64,000 nucleotides of DNA from WHSW01 sp963769945. Its GTDB lineage: Bacteria > Actinomycetota > Thermoleophilia > Solirubrobacterales > 70-9. The stretch covers positions 1-64,000 of the forward strand of contig CAVYOA010000008.1 in assembly GCA_963769945.1 (NCBI GenBank), given 5' to 3'. The first letter of the stretch is position 1; the number at the start of each line of letters is the position of its first letter. The translations under genes and the position numbers were made by a program. The notes below the pieces were generated by a model. That model searched no databases, was not told the DNA's origin, and worked only from the letters and a program-made list of their open reading frames with translations. This document shows positions 11,324-20,613 of the stretch, piece by piece.

Positions 11324-13288
11324 TCAGTCGTCGGCGCGCATCTCAGCCGAGCCGCCGGCGAATCCGGGGCGGTGCTGAGGGACGGGGCGCGGGCCTTCGC
11401 GGCCGGCGTTTCGCTGCGGCTCGGAGGCGGGCTCGGCGGGCAAGTCCTCTTCCTCTTCTTCTTCGACGCCGAAGACATCTTCGGAGGTTGCGCCCGCGAG
11501 TAGCTTGACGAACTGCTCGGCGTCGATCGTCTCGCGCTCGAGCAGCAGGTTCGAGATCCGGTCGAGGTCGCTGCGCCGCTCGACGAGGATGTTGCGGGCC
11601 GTCTGGTGGGCCTCCTCGACGATGCGCCGGATCTCGTCGTCGATCTCGCGCGCGATCTCGTCGGAGTAGTCGGGCTCGGATGAGAACTCGCGGCCGAGAA
11701 AGGGCATCGAGCGATCGTGACCGAAGACGCGGGGGCCGAGGCGCTCGGACATGCCGAAGCGCATGACCATGCTCTTCGCGGTCTCGGTCACCTTCTCGAG
11801 GTCGTTGGAGGCGCCGGTGGTGATCTCGCTGAAGATGATCTCCTCCGCAGCGCGACCGCCAAGCGTCATCGCCATCGTGTCGGTGAGCTCGGCTCGCGTA
11901 GTCAGGAACTTGTCCTCGCCCGGGAGCGAGATCGTGTAGCCGAGGGCCTGGCCGCGGCCGATGATCGAGATCTTGTGGACAGGGTCGCAGTTGGGCAGCA
12001 CGTGGCCGACGATCGCATGTCCCATCTCGTGAAAGGCCGTCACCAAGCGCTCCTTCTCCGACATCACGCGCGTCTTCTTCTCGGGGCCGGCGATCACGCG
12101 CATGATCCCCTCCTCGAGCTCGAGCATCGTGATCTCGCGCTTGCCGGTGCGAGCGGTCAGCAGCGCCGCTTCGTTGATCAGGTTGGCGAGGTCGGCACCC
12201 GTGAACCCGGGCGTTTGGCCCGCTAGCGCGTCGAGGTCGATCTCCTTGGCCAGCGGCTTGCCGCGAGTGTGGACCTCGAGGATCTTCTTGCGACCGCGGC
12301 GATCGGGCCGGTCGACCACGATCTGGCGGTCGAAGCGGCCCGGACGAAGCAGCGCCGGGTCGAGGATGTCGGGACGGTTGGTGGCGGCGATCAAGATGAT
12401 GTTGTCGGTCATCGTGAAGCCGTCCATCTCGACCAGCAGCTGGTTCAGCGTCTGCTCACGCTCGTCGTGCCCACCGCCCATGCCGGCACCGCGATGGCGC
12501 CCGACTGCGTCGATCTCGTCCATGAAGATGATGCATGGGGAGTTCTGCTTGGCCTGCTCGAAGAGATCGCGCACGCGGCTGGCGCCAACGCCGACGAACA
12601 TCTCGACGAAGTCGGAGCCCGAGATTGAGAAGAAGGGCACGCCCGCCTCGCCGGCGACAGCGCGGGCGAGCAGCGTCTTACCGGTGCCGGGAGGGCCGTA
12701 GAGCAGGACGCCCTTGGGGATGCGAGCGCCGAGCGCCTGGAACTTCTTCGGGTTCTCGAGGAACTCCTTGATCTCGTGCAGCTCCTGCACGGCCTCGTCG
12801 GCACCGGCAACGTCGCGGAAAGTGATCTTCGGCGCATCGACGGACATTCGCTTGGCCCGTGACTTGCCGAAGCTCATCACGCGTGAGCCGCCGCCCTGCA
12901 TCTGGTTCATGAGAAAGAGCCAGAAGCCGAGGAAGAGGATGAACGGAAGCACGTAGGTGAGGACGGAGAGGATGCCGCCACCGCCGATGCCCTCGACCTG
13001 GGTCTCGATGTCCTTGGTCGCGAGCGTGTTGATAAGCACGCCCTGAAGCTCGTTCGGGTAGCCGGTCTGGTACTCGGTGCCGTCGCTTTCGACCACCGTC
13101 AGCGTCTGCTTCTTCTGCTCGAAGGTGACTGACTCGATCGAGTCGGGGCGGGTCTGGATCGAGGAGCGGAACTCGTCGAAGGTGGGGACGTCTGCAGGCT
13201 CGCTCGGGCTGATCAAGCGCTGAGCGAAGAACGCCAGCACGATCACGATCACGATCGGAAATAGAGCGCTTCTGAAGAACCGTTTCAT
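11324..13288 (-). CDS. ftsH: ATP-dependent zinc metalloprotease FtsH
   Basis: Membrane-anchored AAA+ protease that degrades damaged membrane and regulatory proteins. 654 aa. TM1 at residues 8-24, an extracytoplasmic domain to about 100, TM2 at 106-127. Walker A is GPPGTGKT at 198-205, Walker B IIFMDEID at 253-260, the second region of homology RPGRFDRQIVV, and the zinc site HEMGH at 420-424. The C-terminal tail is acidic (VFGVEEEEEEDLPAEP) then low complexity. It lies 128 bases downstream of hpt, in the conserved tilS-hpt-ftsH order. Confidence 0.96.
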   Translation of the reverse strand: MKRFFRSALFPIVIVIVLAFFAQRLISPSEPADVPTFDEFRSSIQTRPDSIESVTFEQKKQTLTVVESDGTEYQTGYPNELQGVLINTLATKDIETQVEGIGGGGILSVLTYVLPFILFLGFWLFLMNQMQGGGSRVMSFGKSRAKRMSVDAPKITFRDVAGADEAVQELHEIKEFLENPKKFQALGARIPKGVLLYGPPGTGKTLLARAVAGEAGVPFFSISGSDFVEMFVGVGASRVRDLFEQAKQNSPCIIFMDEIDAVGRHRGAGMGGGHDEREQTLNQLLVEMDGFTMTDNIILIAATNRPDILDPALLRPGRFDRQIVVDRPDRRGRKKILEVHTRGKPLAKEIDLDALAGQTPGFTGADLANLINEAALLTARTGKREITMLELEEGIMRVIAGPEKKTRVMSEKERLVTAFHEMGHAIVGHVLPNCDPVHKISIIGRGQALGYTISLPGEDKFLTTRAELTDTMAMTLGGRAAEEIIFSEITTGASNDLEKVTETAKSMVMRFGMSERLGPRVFGHDRSMPFLGREFSSEPDYSDEIAREIDDEIRRIVEEAHQTARNILVERRSDLDRISNLLLERETIDAEQFVKLLAGATSEDVFGVEEEEEEDLPAEPASEPQRNAGREGPRPVPQHRPGFAGGSAEMRADD

Positions 13289-13416
13289 TTACTCGCGGCC
13301 TCGCCGCTTCGCTGTCCCGTTTTCTGGCATGCGCAAGGGGTTTCGTAGGCCTGCTGCCACTCGGATCAGCGTACCAGGGTGCGTAAACCCCAGATCAAGG
13401 GTTGGCGAGCTTGGTC

Positions 13417-13944
13417 TCACTGCTCCAAAGCAGCGACGTAGCCGAGGTTCCGGTAGCGCTGGTCATGATCGAGCCCGTAGCCGATTGCGAAGCGATTCGG
13501 GATCTCGAAGCCGACATAACGGATCGGGAGATCGACCCGGCGGCGCTCCGGTTTGGTCAAGAGCGCGCAGACCTCGAGCGAGCGCGGGTCTCGCGCTCTT
13601 AGGTTCTTCAGCAGGTAGTGCAGCGTCAGGCCAGAGTCGACGATGTCCTCGACGAGAAGCACGTCGCGACCCTCGATCGCTGCATCGAGATCCTTGAGAA
13701 TGCGAACGACTCCGGAGGAGTCGGTGGCCGAGCCGTAGCTGGAGACGGCCATGAAGTCGACCTCGCACGGAATCGTGAGCTCGCGCATGAGATCAGCCAT
13801 GAACAGCACGGCGCCCTTGAGCACGCCGATCATCATCAGCTCTCGGCCCTCGTAGTCGCGGTTGATCTCGCTCCCAAGCTCGGCAACACGCCGCTGTAGA
13901 TCCTCGGCCGCAACAAGGGTCTCACCGATTGCCGGGTCGTCCAC
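13417..13944 (-). CDS. hpt: hypoxanthine phosphoribosyltransferase
   Basis: Purine salvage: hypoxanthine or guanine plus PRPP to IMP or GMP. 175 aa type I PRTase. The PRPP loop is VLLVEDIVDSGLT, the N-terminal beta block MMIGVLKGAVLFMADLMREL, the flexible loop SYGSATDSSGVVRI, and the base-binding hood VGFEIPNRFAIGYGLDHDQRYRNL. It follows tilS closely and precedes ftsH, as in Bacillus, and is probably co-transcribed. Confidence 0.95.
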   Translation of the reverse strand: MDDPAIGETLVAAEDLQRRVAELGSEINRDYEGRELMMIGVLKGAVLFMADLMRELTIPCEVDFMAVSSYGSATDSSGVVRILKDLDAAIEGRDVLLVEDIVDSGLTLHYLLKNLRARDPRSLEVCALLTKPERRRVDLPIRYVGFEIPNRFAIGYGLDHDQRYRNLGYVAALEQ

Positions 13945-14016
13945 GTCCGCCAGCGTAACCGCAGGATCAGCGTGGGCGCACGCCCGCAGGCGAAGTCGAG
14001 AACTTGGCGCCGATGG

Positions 14017-15372
14017 TTAGTCGAGGACGCGCGCGGTGAGAACGGCGACCTGCTCGGTCGCGGGATCGAGGCGAAAGTCTTCGGAAACGGAAACGCCCGC
14101 GATCCAGGCGACTTCGCCAGCGACCGTGACGACCGGCAAGGTCGGGCGCAGCGACCGCGGCACGCCACGATCGGTGAACAGATCCGCAAGAGTCTTCGTG
14201 CCGCTCATCCCCAACGGGCGCATGCGATCACCTGGGCGCCAGGTGCGAACCTCGATCGGGCCATCAAGCGCGCCAGCGTCGAGTGTGGCGAGCTCGGGGC
14301 CCGCAGGCTCGACCGGGCCTGGATGCAGCTCGGCGCGCACCTCCCATTCTCCGAGGCGAACCTTTCCCGGTAGCCGCAGCTGCATCGGCGCCGGCGCCGG
14401 CGCTGCGTCGAGCTCGCTCGCCCGGAAGCGAACAAAACCGCCCTCGCAAATCGCGACGAGGCCGCCACCGAGCTCGACCGTGCCACCCTCGGGATGACCG
14501 ACCAGCCTCAGGACCTCCGCGGCGCGGGCACGACCCAAAGCGACGGGACGGCCACTGGCACGCTCGGCAAGTGCTCGCAGCGCCAGGCGGCGCAGCGCGG
14601 GCTCGTAGCCTGCGAGCTCGGCGCCGGAGATGGCGACAGCGCCGGCATCGGCCCCGGCCTCGGCAAGCGCCTGCAAGACGATGCGATCGAGTAGCTCGGC
14701 CTCCTCGGCGAGCTCGGCGCGGGTCTCGGCGATGTTGCGCTCGACCGCGGGGTTCAGTTGGTGCAGCACGGTGAGGACTTCGGAGCGGATTCGGTTGCGC
14801 GCGAAGACCGGCTCGTCGTTGGTCTCGTCATCGACGAAAGGAAGCTCGGCTGCGACGGCCAGCTCGCGCGTGCGCTCGCGTTCGAGCTCCAGCAGCGGGC
14901 GGATGACGCGGCCGTTTCGGGGCGCCAGGCCGAGCAGGGCGCGTGAGCCGGGCGAGGCGGTGAGCCGGTACAGCACCGTCTCGGCGATGTCGGTGCGAGT
15001 GTGGCCGGTAGCGATCGAATCGGAGCCGGTGCGATCGCGCAGGCGCTCAGCGGCGTCGTAGCGAACGACGCGGGCGGCGGCCTGGACATTGCCCCGGAGA
15101 GGCTCGCGCGGGCGCTCGACATGAAGGTCGATGCGCAGCGCTGCGCACAGTTGCCGGCACGCGGCTTCGCCCGCGTCGGCGCCGTCGCGAAGCCCATAGT
15201 TGACGTGAAGGGCGTGCACTGACTTGGCTCCGAGCTCGCGTGTCAGACCCGCTGCGACGGCGGCGGAATCGGCTCCCCCCGAAATCATCACCACGGCGGC
15301 GACGTCGGTTCCGAGCAAGCCGCTCGAACGCACGACGCCGGCAAGCTCGGCGAGCGCCTCGTTCTTCACCAC
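14017..15372 (-). CDS. tilS: tRNA(Ile)-lysidine synthase
   Basis: Converts C34 of the minor tRNA-Ile(CAU) to lysidine using ATP. The PP-loop SGGADSAAVAAGL is near the start, then HALHVNYGLRDGAD, ATGHTRTDIAETVLYRL, RPLLELERERT and DETNDEPVFARNRIRSEV, and the C-terminal TilS substrate domain (TWRPGDRMRPLGMSGTKTLADLFTD). The start is GTG at 15372 or 15369; an upstream in-frame TTG at 15396 is less likely. TACTAT lies a few bases upstream of the GTG and may be a -10 box giving a near-leaderless mRNA. About 451 aa. Confidence 0.94.
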   Translation of the reverse strand: MVKNEALAELAGVVRSSGLLGTDVAAVVMISGGADSAAVAAGLTRELGAKSVHALHVNYGLRDGADAGEAACRQLCAALRIDLHVERPREPLRGNVQAAARVVRYDAAERLRDRTGSDSIATGHTRTDIAETVLYRLTASPGSRALLGLAPRNGRVIRPLLELERERTRELAVAAELPFVDDETNDEPVFARNRIRSEVLTVLHQLNPAVERNIAETRAELAEEAELLDRIVLQALAEAGADAGAVAISGAELAGYEPALRRLALRALAERASGRPVALGRARAAEVLRLVGHPEGGTVELGGGLVAICEGGFVRFRASELDAAPAPAPMQLRLPGKVRLGEWEVRAELHPGPVEPAGPELATLDAGALDGPIEVRTWRPGDRMRPLGMSGTKTLADLFTDRGVPRSLRPTLPVVTVAGEVAWIAGVSVSEDFRLDPATEQVAVLTARVLD

Positions 15373-15417
15373 GACTCGATAGTACGCCCGGTGCAAGCGG
15401 ATTCCTGCCGATCGTCG

Positions 15418-16615
15418 TCAGCCGAGACGGTCGCGCGCCCTGACGACGAAAAGCTCGACGGGCTCGTCGAAACCTTTCAGCTCGACGCGGCCGATCGGAT
15501 CGAACTCGAGATATGGCAGGTCGCCGATCGCCTCCGCGACGGCCGCCGTCACCATCACCTCGCCCCCGAGAGCACGGGCGACCACCCGGTGGGTGAGGTT
15601 GACCTCGGTGCCGAAGTAGTCGCCCTCGCGATAGACAGCGCGACCAAAATGCAGACCGACCCGAGGCTGCGGCCGGTCGGGGAAGAGCGTCAAGAACCCC
15701 ACCGCCCACTCGGTCAGCGTCGTCGGGTCGGGTGAGACGATCATCACCTCGTCGCCGATCGTCTTCACGATCAGCGCCTCGGCAGGAAGCGTTGTCTCGA
15801 CCGTCTCGACGAAGCGCTCGACCAGATCCAGCGCCTCGTCATCACCCTCCTCCTCAGTGAAGCGAACGAACCCCGTCAGATCGACGAAGCAGAACGCCAT
15901 CCGGACCCGGCCCATGTGACGTATGCCGCCGAAATCGACCTCCATGTGGCCGACGACATCCTGCTCGATGTAGAAGCGCAGGTAGCGCTTGATGCACGTA
16001 CTCCATCAGCGGCGAGGCCATCGGCAAGAGCTCGCGAGCGAGCCCCTCCATCTCCTCAGCCATCTCGAGCGCATCGACGCCCTGGCGGATCAACGGCTCG
16101 TGAACGTAGAGGTGAAAGAGCCGTACCTCGGCTTCGGCGATCTTTCGGATCGACTGCGCATAGACCCGGACCAGCTGCAACAGGGCGACGAGCGGAAATC
16201 CCGCCGCCAGCATCGCGGCCATGTTCTCGACGGCCGCTACATCACTCTCGTTGAGAGTTCCTTCGAGCGCGGTCGGAGTGCCCAGCAACATCATCACCCG
16301 TTCGATCAGCTCCTCTTCGAGCCCAGTGCGCGCGGCAGCCTCGCTGCGCGCGACGGGCTCGTCGCGAGCGCCCGGCAGCAGATCCTCGACGAAGCCGAAG
16401 GCGAGCCGGCCATCGCGCACAGCGCGGCGCAGGTCTTGCAGCGAATGGCCGCGATCGCGCATGCGGGCGACGACGCGAGCCTGGGCAGCTGCCGCGGGTG
16501 TCCAGCGGCCCGTGCGGACAGGCACCACCTTGAGCTCGGCCCAGCGCTTCAGCGTCGATGGCGCAACGCCGGCGATTCGAGCTGCCTCGCTGATTGAGAT
16601 CTTGGCTTCGGGCAC
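15418..16615 (-). CDS. class III adenylate/guanylate cyclase with N-terminal MerR-like/AC_N regulatory domain (one frameshift)
   Basis: The N-terminus (residues 1-75) has a MerR-like helix-turn-helix (ISISEAARIAGVAPSTLKRW) with the RxxGxSLxDLR spacing seen in the regulatory part of Rv1264-type cyclases. A long helical domain follows to about residue 200. The C-terminal catalytic domain keeps both metal-binding aspartates (CFVDLTGFVRF; VKTIGDEVMIV), the base-selecting lysine of VKTIGD, and the transition-state Asn/Arg pair in TEVNLTHRVV. An extra base near 15994 splits the gene; removing it gives MEYVIKRYLRFYIEQD, continuous through the linker helix. It probably makes cAMP in response to an internal signal; ligand unknown. 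It lies 45 bases upstream of tilS on the same strand. Confidence 0.85.
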
Positions 16616-16918
16616 GGGCAGACGATCCTACGAAGGGTGAGGCGCTGATTGTGTGACGGATCAGCTACTGAGGTGAGGCCGTATACGGGGAGCGACCGGG
16701 TCTCGCCCGGTCGCTCTGCGGACTTGACGGCCCGCTTCGTCGGCCTCGGCGCCCGCTTGGCGCCTTGCGGTCCCCGCCAACCTTCGTCCCAGTCGCCGGG
16801 GACGGCTGTTGGCGGCGGCCACTAATGGCCTGTTGCCTTATTTGTGAGCTTTCACACTACGCCCGCGTGCAGCGACCGTCAAGGCAAATACCGGAGATTT
16901 ATGCGGTCTTTGCGACCA
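16616..16918. other. intergenic region with strong hairpin (16690-16716)
   Basis: This 303-base gap separates the SCP-2-like gene (stop 16919) from the cyclase start (16615), both on the minus strand. It holds a perfect 11-bp hairpin at 16690-16716 (GAGCGACCGGG, loop TCTCG, CCCGGTCGCTC), a probable terminator without T-run for the SCP-2 gene. A smaller inverted repeat GCTGAT...ATCAGC at 16644-16665 lies just upstream of the cyclase and could be regulatory. No credible coding sequence. Confidence 0.5.
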
Positions 16919-17359
16919 TCACGTCGCGAGCTCGGGGTACTGCAACGCGACCACCTCGCGGTAGGGCTCGAAGATCAAGTGAGCCGCAGGCAAATAGAGA
17001 ATCGCTGCCCGTGACTCGCCGCGGCAGCGGACCTCGCCGCGTGCGATTGCGATCGGCAGGCTCTCGCGGCCCTGCAGGTAACGGTTGGCGACGTCGCAGC
17101 TCATCGCCAGGCACAGCTTCGGCGCCCACCCCGGGTCGTCGGCAAATGACCAGCTCGAGATTGCCGCCGCCCGCCTCGCCAGCGGCAACGTTGAGCGCGA
17201 AATCGCCGTCGGTGAACTCGAACCGCAGACGCAGCCGGGTCGCCCCGATCAGCGGGCCGATGCGCCGGTCCACGTCGGCGGCGGCGAGGGCACGCTCGAG
17301 CGCGCCGCGAAGCTGGCGGCGCTGATCGCGCCTGGGCCGGCGAGCACAGCAGAGGTCAC
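16919..17359 (-). CDS. SCP-2 sterol-carrier-like protein (two frameshifts)
   Basis: Joining three frames gives about 146 aa from GTG 17359 (TSAVLAGPGAISAA) through LRGALERALAAADVDRRIGP and RLRFEFTDGDFALNV to FADDPGWAPKLCLAMSCDVA, ending LPAAHLIFEPYREVVAL. The pattern of a helix, then a beta sheet with D-rich turn, then a hydrophobic segment holding 'LAMSCDVANRYLQGRESL', fits the SCP-2/SCPx lipid-transfer fold used in Actinobacteria for sterol or fatty acyl handling. Breaks fall near 17315 and 17145. Its neighbour is the acyltransferase gene. The fold assignment is by overall pattern; the function is inferred. Confidence 0.55.
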
Positions 17360-17539
17360 GGCATCCCCGTCATCGCCCCGCAACTATGACCGAGCCCGGC
17401 GAAAGTTGCTTGCGTTTCGCCAAAGGTCGAATGGATTCGGCCGGGTCTGCAAGCCGAGGCGGCGGCGGGGCGAGCGGAGGGAGTGGTGTAGCGACAAGTG
17501 GAAGATCGAGCGCTGACCCGAGCCGAGCGCCGGTTCAGT

Positions 17540-18494
17540 TCACAGAAACGTGTTGCCCCGCTTGACCAGGTTCTCGTACAGCTTCGCCTGAATCGTCTCG
17601 CGAACCTGCTCGGAGACGTCGAAGACGAGGCGGCGATCGTTTGCCGCCTCGGGCGGCTGGTCGATCTTGATCGGCTCGCAGAACTCGATTCGCCAGCGCG
17701 AAGGCAGAGGCACGAGCCCGAGCGGCCCGAGCAGCGGGAACGTTGGCGTGATCGGGACGAAGGGCGCGCCGACCGCGCGAGCGAGCGCTTGGCTCTCGCC
17801 GATCTTCGGATAGATCTCCTCCGAGCCGACGACGGCCACGGGGATGATCGGAGCGTCGCGTGCGCAGAGCGATCTCGACGAAGCCGCCGCGTCCGAATCG
17901 GCCCAGGCGATAGCGCTCGGCGAACGGCTTCCCCGTTCCCTTCACGCCTTCCGGGAAGACCATCACCATCTCATCGCTTTCGAGCAACCGCGTCGCGTTG
18001 TCTGGCCCTGCCGGAACACCGCCGCAGCGGCGCATGAAAGCCGACAGGAACGGCAGCACGAAAGCCCAGTCCAAGACCATGAACCGCGGCCATCGCGGCA
18101 GCGGGTGCTGCTTCATGATCGCCATCGTCATCATCGTCGCGTCGAACGGAAACAGCGAGCCGGCGTGGTTGGCGACCAGCAGAGCCCGACCGTGAGCGGG
18201 AACGTTTCGCACACCGTCGACTTCGACCCGCCACCAGACGTCGTAAAGAAACTCAAACAGCGGGAAGACGGCTTCGGCGAACTGCTCGTCGAACCCCCAC
18301 TCGTCCTCGTGGTACTCGCCGCGAAGGCGATCGAGCACGGCATCGAGCGCCGAGCGGAGGCGGCCCGGCAAGGTTCCGGCTGCATGCTGGGCCGCGGTCA
18401 TCGGGTCGAGGCCGGACTCGACGCCGCCCCGCAGCACGCGCAAGAAGTCGGCGACCGCCTCCGGCGCCACAGTCGTCTGCGGACGCTCGCTCAC
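17540..18494 (-). CDS. lysophospholipid acyltransferase (PlsC family; one frameshift)
   Basis: About 318 aa from GTG 18494. The catalytic motif VANHAGSLFPFD fits the HX4D pattern. FMVLDWAFVLPFLSAFMRRCGG and MVFPEGVKGTGKPF give the glycerol-3-phosphate binding FPEG block. The frame changes near 17855, between FVEIALRT and APIIPVAVVGSEEIYPKIG, both standard PlsC-like segments. Likely membrane-peripheral and acting in glycerolipid or mycobacterial-type lipid synthesis. It lies directly after an SDR epimerase gene, an arrangement I recall from Rv0501-Rv0502 in Mycobacterium. Confidence 0.85.
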
Positions 18495-18522
18495 GCGGCG
18501 ACCCGCGTTCCCGCGCGGCGCC

Positions 18523-19548
18523 TCACCGCGAGACCCCGCTGAGGCGCGACGCAATTGCCGCCGCACCGAAGTTCGGGCCGAAGCGACGTCCGTGGGTCTT
18601 CTCGGCGAAGTCGCGAACGGTTGCTGTCGCGTCGTACGTGGGCTCGAAGCCGATCTCGCGACGCAACCTCGAGTTGTCGACTCCGCGTCCGTAGCGCAGC
18701 ATCCGCACTCCGTCGCCAACGAGCCCGCCCGCCCCGAGACGGCCGCCAAGCCGGCTCAGCGCCGGTTCGAACAGTGGGTGCGGCACCGGCACCGTCGTCC
18801 TGCGACAGAGCCGCAGCGTCCGGCTCAGCGAGATCGACCCGCTCGGCGCGACGTTGACCGGCCCGCGGACCGGCGTCGCGACCGCAGCGACGATTGCCGC
18901 CGTCGCATCGTCGGCGTGAAGCAGCTGCAGGCGCGGGTCGTAGCCGAGCTGCACCGGCACGACCGGCAACGTCAGGTAACGCACCAGGGGGCTGTCGAGG
19001 TCTGCTCCGAGTTCGGGCTGGTAGCGCAGCATGCAGCAGACGATCTGCGGGTGCCTGCGAGCGAAGTTGTCGAAGTACTCCTCGAGCTCTGAGATATCTC
19101 GTTGAAAGCGGGTTCGCAGTTTCGCCTCGAAGGCAAGGTCCTCGGTAAAGAAATAGGGGGCCGGTCCCTCGCAGCCGTAGATCGCTGCGGAACCGCGCAC
19201 GATCACGGTTCGCAACGATTCGGTCCGTTCGCAGGCAGCCAGCAGCTGGAGGGTGCCGACGACGTTGATCTCGTGCAACGCCTGGGCCGGGCGGCCGGGC
19301 TCGGGGTACCAAAGGATGCCGCAGTGCACGACCGTGTCGACGCCGGTGGTTGGCAACAGCCGCGAGAGAACCGGGCTGCGAACGTCGGCCTCGAGAAACT
19401 CGGTGCGAGCGAGCTCGACCGTGGGTGGGCGGCTGTCGATGCCGATGATCTGGGCGATCGTGCGATCGCGTTCGAGCTTGCGAGCGAGCTCAGAACCCCA
19501 ATAGCTGGCGATGCCGATGATCGCGACCCGACGACCTTGGGAGATCAT
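18523..19548 (-). CDS. NAD-dependent epimerase/dehydratase family protein (extended SDR)
   Basis: 341 aa. The Rossmann start VAIIGIASYWGSELARKL has an unusual nucleotide loop (G-I-A-S-Y-W-G) in place of the common GxxGxxG spacing. Further SDR features are the acidic IGIDSR after beta-2, LEADVR, INVVGTLQLLAAC, and a serine region IVRGSAAIYG. The canonical YxxxK is not obvious, so catalysis or substrate may differ from GalE. It is paired with the acyltransferase downstream (28-base gap) and with a helical protein gene directly upstream (stop and start adjacent). Resembles Rv0501 (annotated GalE2). Confidence 0.8.
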   Translation of the reverse strand: MISQGRRVAIIGIASYWGSELARKLERDRTIAQIIGIDSRPPTVELARTEFLEADVRSPVLSRLLPTTGVDTVVHCGILWYPEPGRPAQALHEINVVGTLQLLAACERTESLRTVIVRGSAAIYGCEGPAPYFFTEDLAFEAKLRTRFQRDISELEEYFDNFARRHPQIVCCMLRYQPELGADLDSPLVRYLTLPVVPVQLGYDPRLQLLHADDATAAIVAAVATPVRGPVNVAPSGSISLSRTLRLCRRTTVPVPHPLFEPALSRLGGRLGAGGLVGDGVRMLRYGRGVDNSRLRREIGFEPTYDATATVRDFAEKTHGRRFGPNFGAAAIASRLSGVSR

Positions 19549-19938
19549 CTAACTCTCAGCTTGAGCTTTAGTGTCGCCGGCCGCGTCGCGCTCACCCTCG
19601 ACTCCGGGTCGAGTCTCCGCCAACCTGCCCTCCAGGTCGGCCAGACGCCCTTCGAGCAACTCGAGGCGCTTGGAGACCTCGCCGGTGGCCTCCTGGCCTC
19701 GGCGAGCGAGTTCGGCGCCCGCCTCCTGGCCCCGGCGAGCAAGTTCGTCGCGAGCATCTCGACCGCGGCGCACCACCTCGTCGACCAGGCCTGCCGCTCG
19801 CTCGCGACTGCTTGCTGCCGATCCCGCCGTCGCCTGCATCGTGCGCTCGACGGCGGCTCTAACCGATTCCGCCACGCTCGTATCGCCGCTGGCCTCGGGC
19901 CGGTTGGGCTCGGGAGTTGTAGGTTCTTCGCTCGTCAC
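19549..19938 (-). CDS. Ala/Arg/Glu-rich helical protein, phasin-like or apolipoprotein-like
   Basis: 129 aa from GTG 19938. The first 30 residues are Pro/Glu/Thr-rich and disordered. The rest is one long amphipathic helix with an imperfect 11-residue repeat (ARDELARRGQE, AGAELARRGQE) followed by a leucine-heptad coiled coil (RLELLEGRLADLEGRLAE). Such helices are typical of phasins and lipid-droplet or membrane-surface proteins. Its stop abuts the epimerase ATG, so it is probably first in the operon with the epimerase and acyltransferase. Family not identified. Confidence 0.6.
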   Translation of the reverse strand: MTSEEPTTPEPNRPEASGDTSVAESVRAAVERTMQATAGSAASSRERAAGLVDEVVRRGRDARDELARRGQEAGAELARRGQEATGEVSKRLELLEGRLADLEGRLAETRPGVEGERDAAGDTKAQAES

Positions 19939-19964
19939 GCCGCTAGCAGCATAATCCGCGGCCC

Positions 19965-20613
19965 GTGACCGGCTACCTTCGCCCGACCGCGCCGATCTTC
20001 GGCGAAGTACTGCTGCCGTCAGGACCCGGGCGTCGCTTTGGCCTTGGCCCAGCGCCTGCTGATCAAGCCACTGATGGCCAACCACGCTCACGGGCTCTGG
20101 GGCTATTCGGGGAAGACCGAGGCGGGCCGGGAACTGACGATCCAGTCCGCCGGCATCGGCGGGCCGAGCGCTGCCACGGTGTTATTCGAGCTCGCCGGTT
20201 TCGGCGCCGAGCGCGTGATCGCGCTGGGCGCCTGCAAGCCGCTCGACTCAGGGCTTGGCGACGACGTCGTCATCGCCACGGGCGCGCGGCCCCAGCCGGA
20301 TCCGAACTCGACGCAGACCGCCCGTTCGATCGCAGCGGATCCTGTACTGACGGCAGCCCTCGCCGCGGCTTGTCCCGGCGCTCGATCGCTGACTGTCGCG
20401 AGCCTCTACACCTACGCGGCCGGGGACGCGCTGCCCGATCGCAACGACGGTGAGGTGCTCGACCTGGCCACTGCGGCTGTCTTTGGCGCCGGACAGAAGC
20501 TGGGCCTTGCCGTTGCCTGCGCGCTCGTCGTCGCCGCCAACGGGTCAGATGATGAGGCGGCCGAGAAGCTGGTCGAACTCGGGGTCCGCGCCGCGACGGC
20601 GTTCGCTGTCTAA
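19965..20613 (+). CDS. nucleoside phosphorylase (PNP/UDP family; one frameshift)
   Basis: Phosphorolysis of purine nucleosides or uridine. From GTG 19965 the protein starts TGYLRPTAPIFGEVLLPSGPGR, then an extra C near 20034 shifts the frame to ALALAQRLLIKPLMANHAHGLWGYSG. Downstream are the family blocks GRELTIQSAGIGGPSAATVLFEL and ERVIALGACKPLD (phosphate/ribose site), and LDLATAAVFGAGQKLGL, equivalent to the base-binding segment. About 215 aa joined, slightly short. It ends overlapping the convergent helical gene by four bases. Confidence 0.8.

Noticed and set aside
16690..16716. Attachment site or IS end
   Set aside because: The palindrome has no direct repeats, no transposase or integrase nearby; terminator is the simpler reading.
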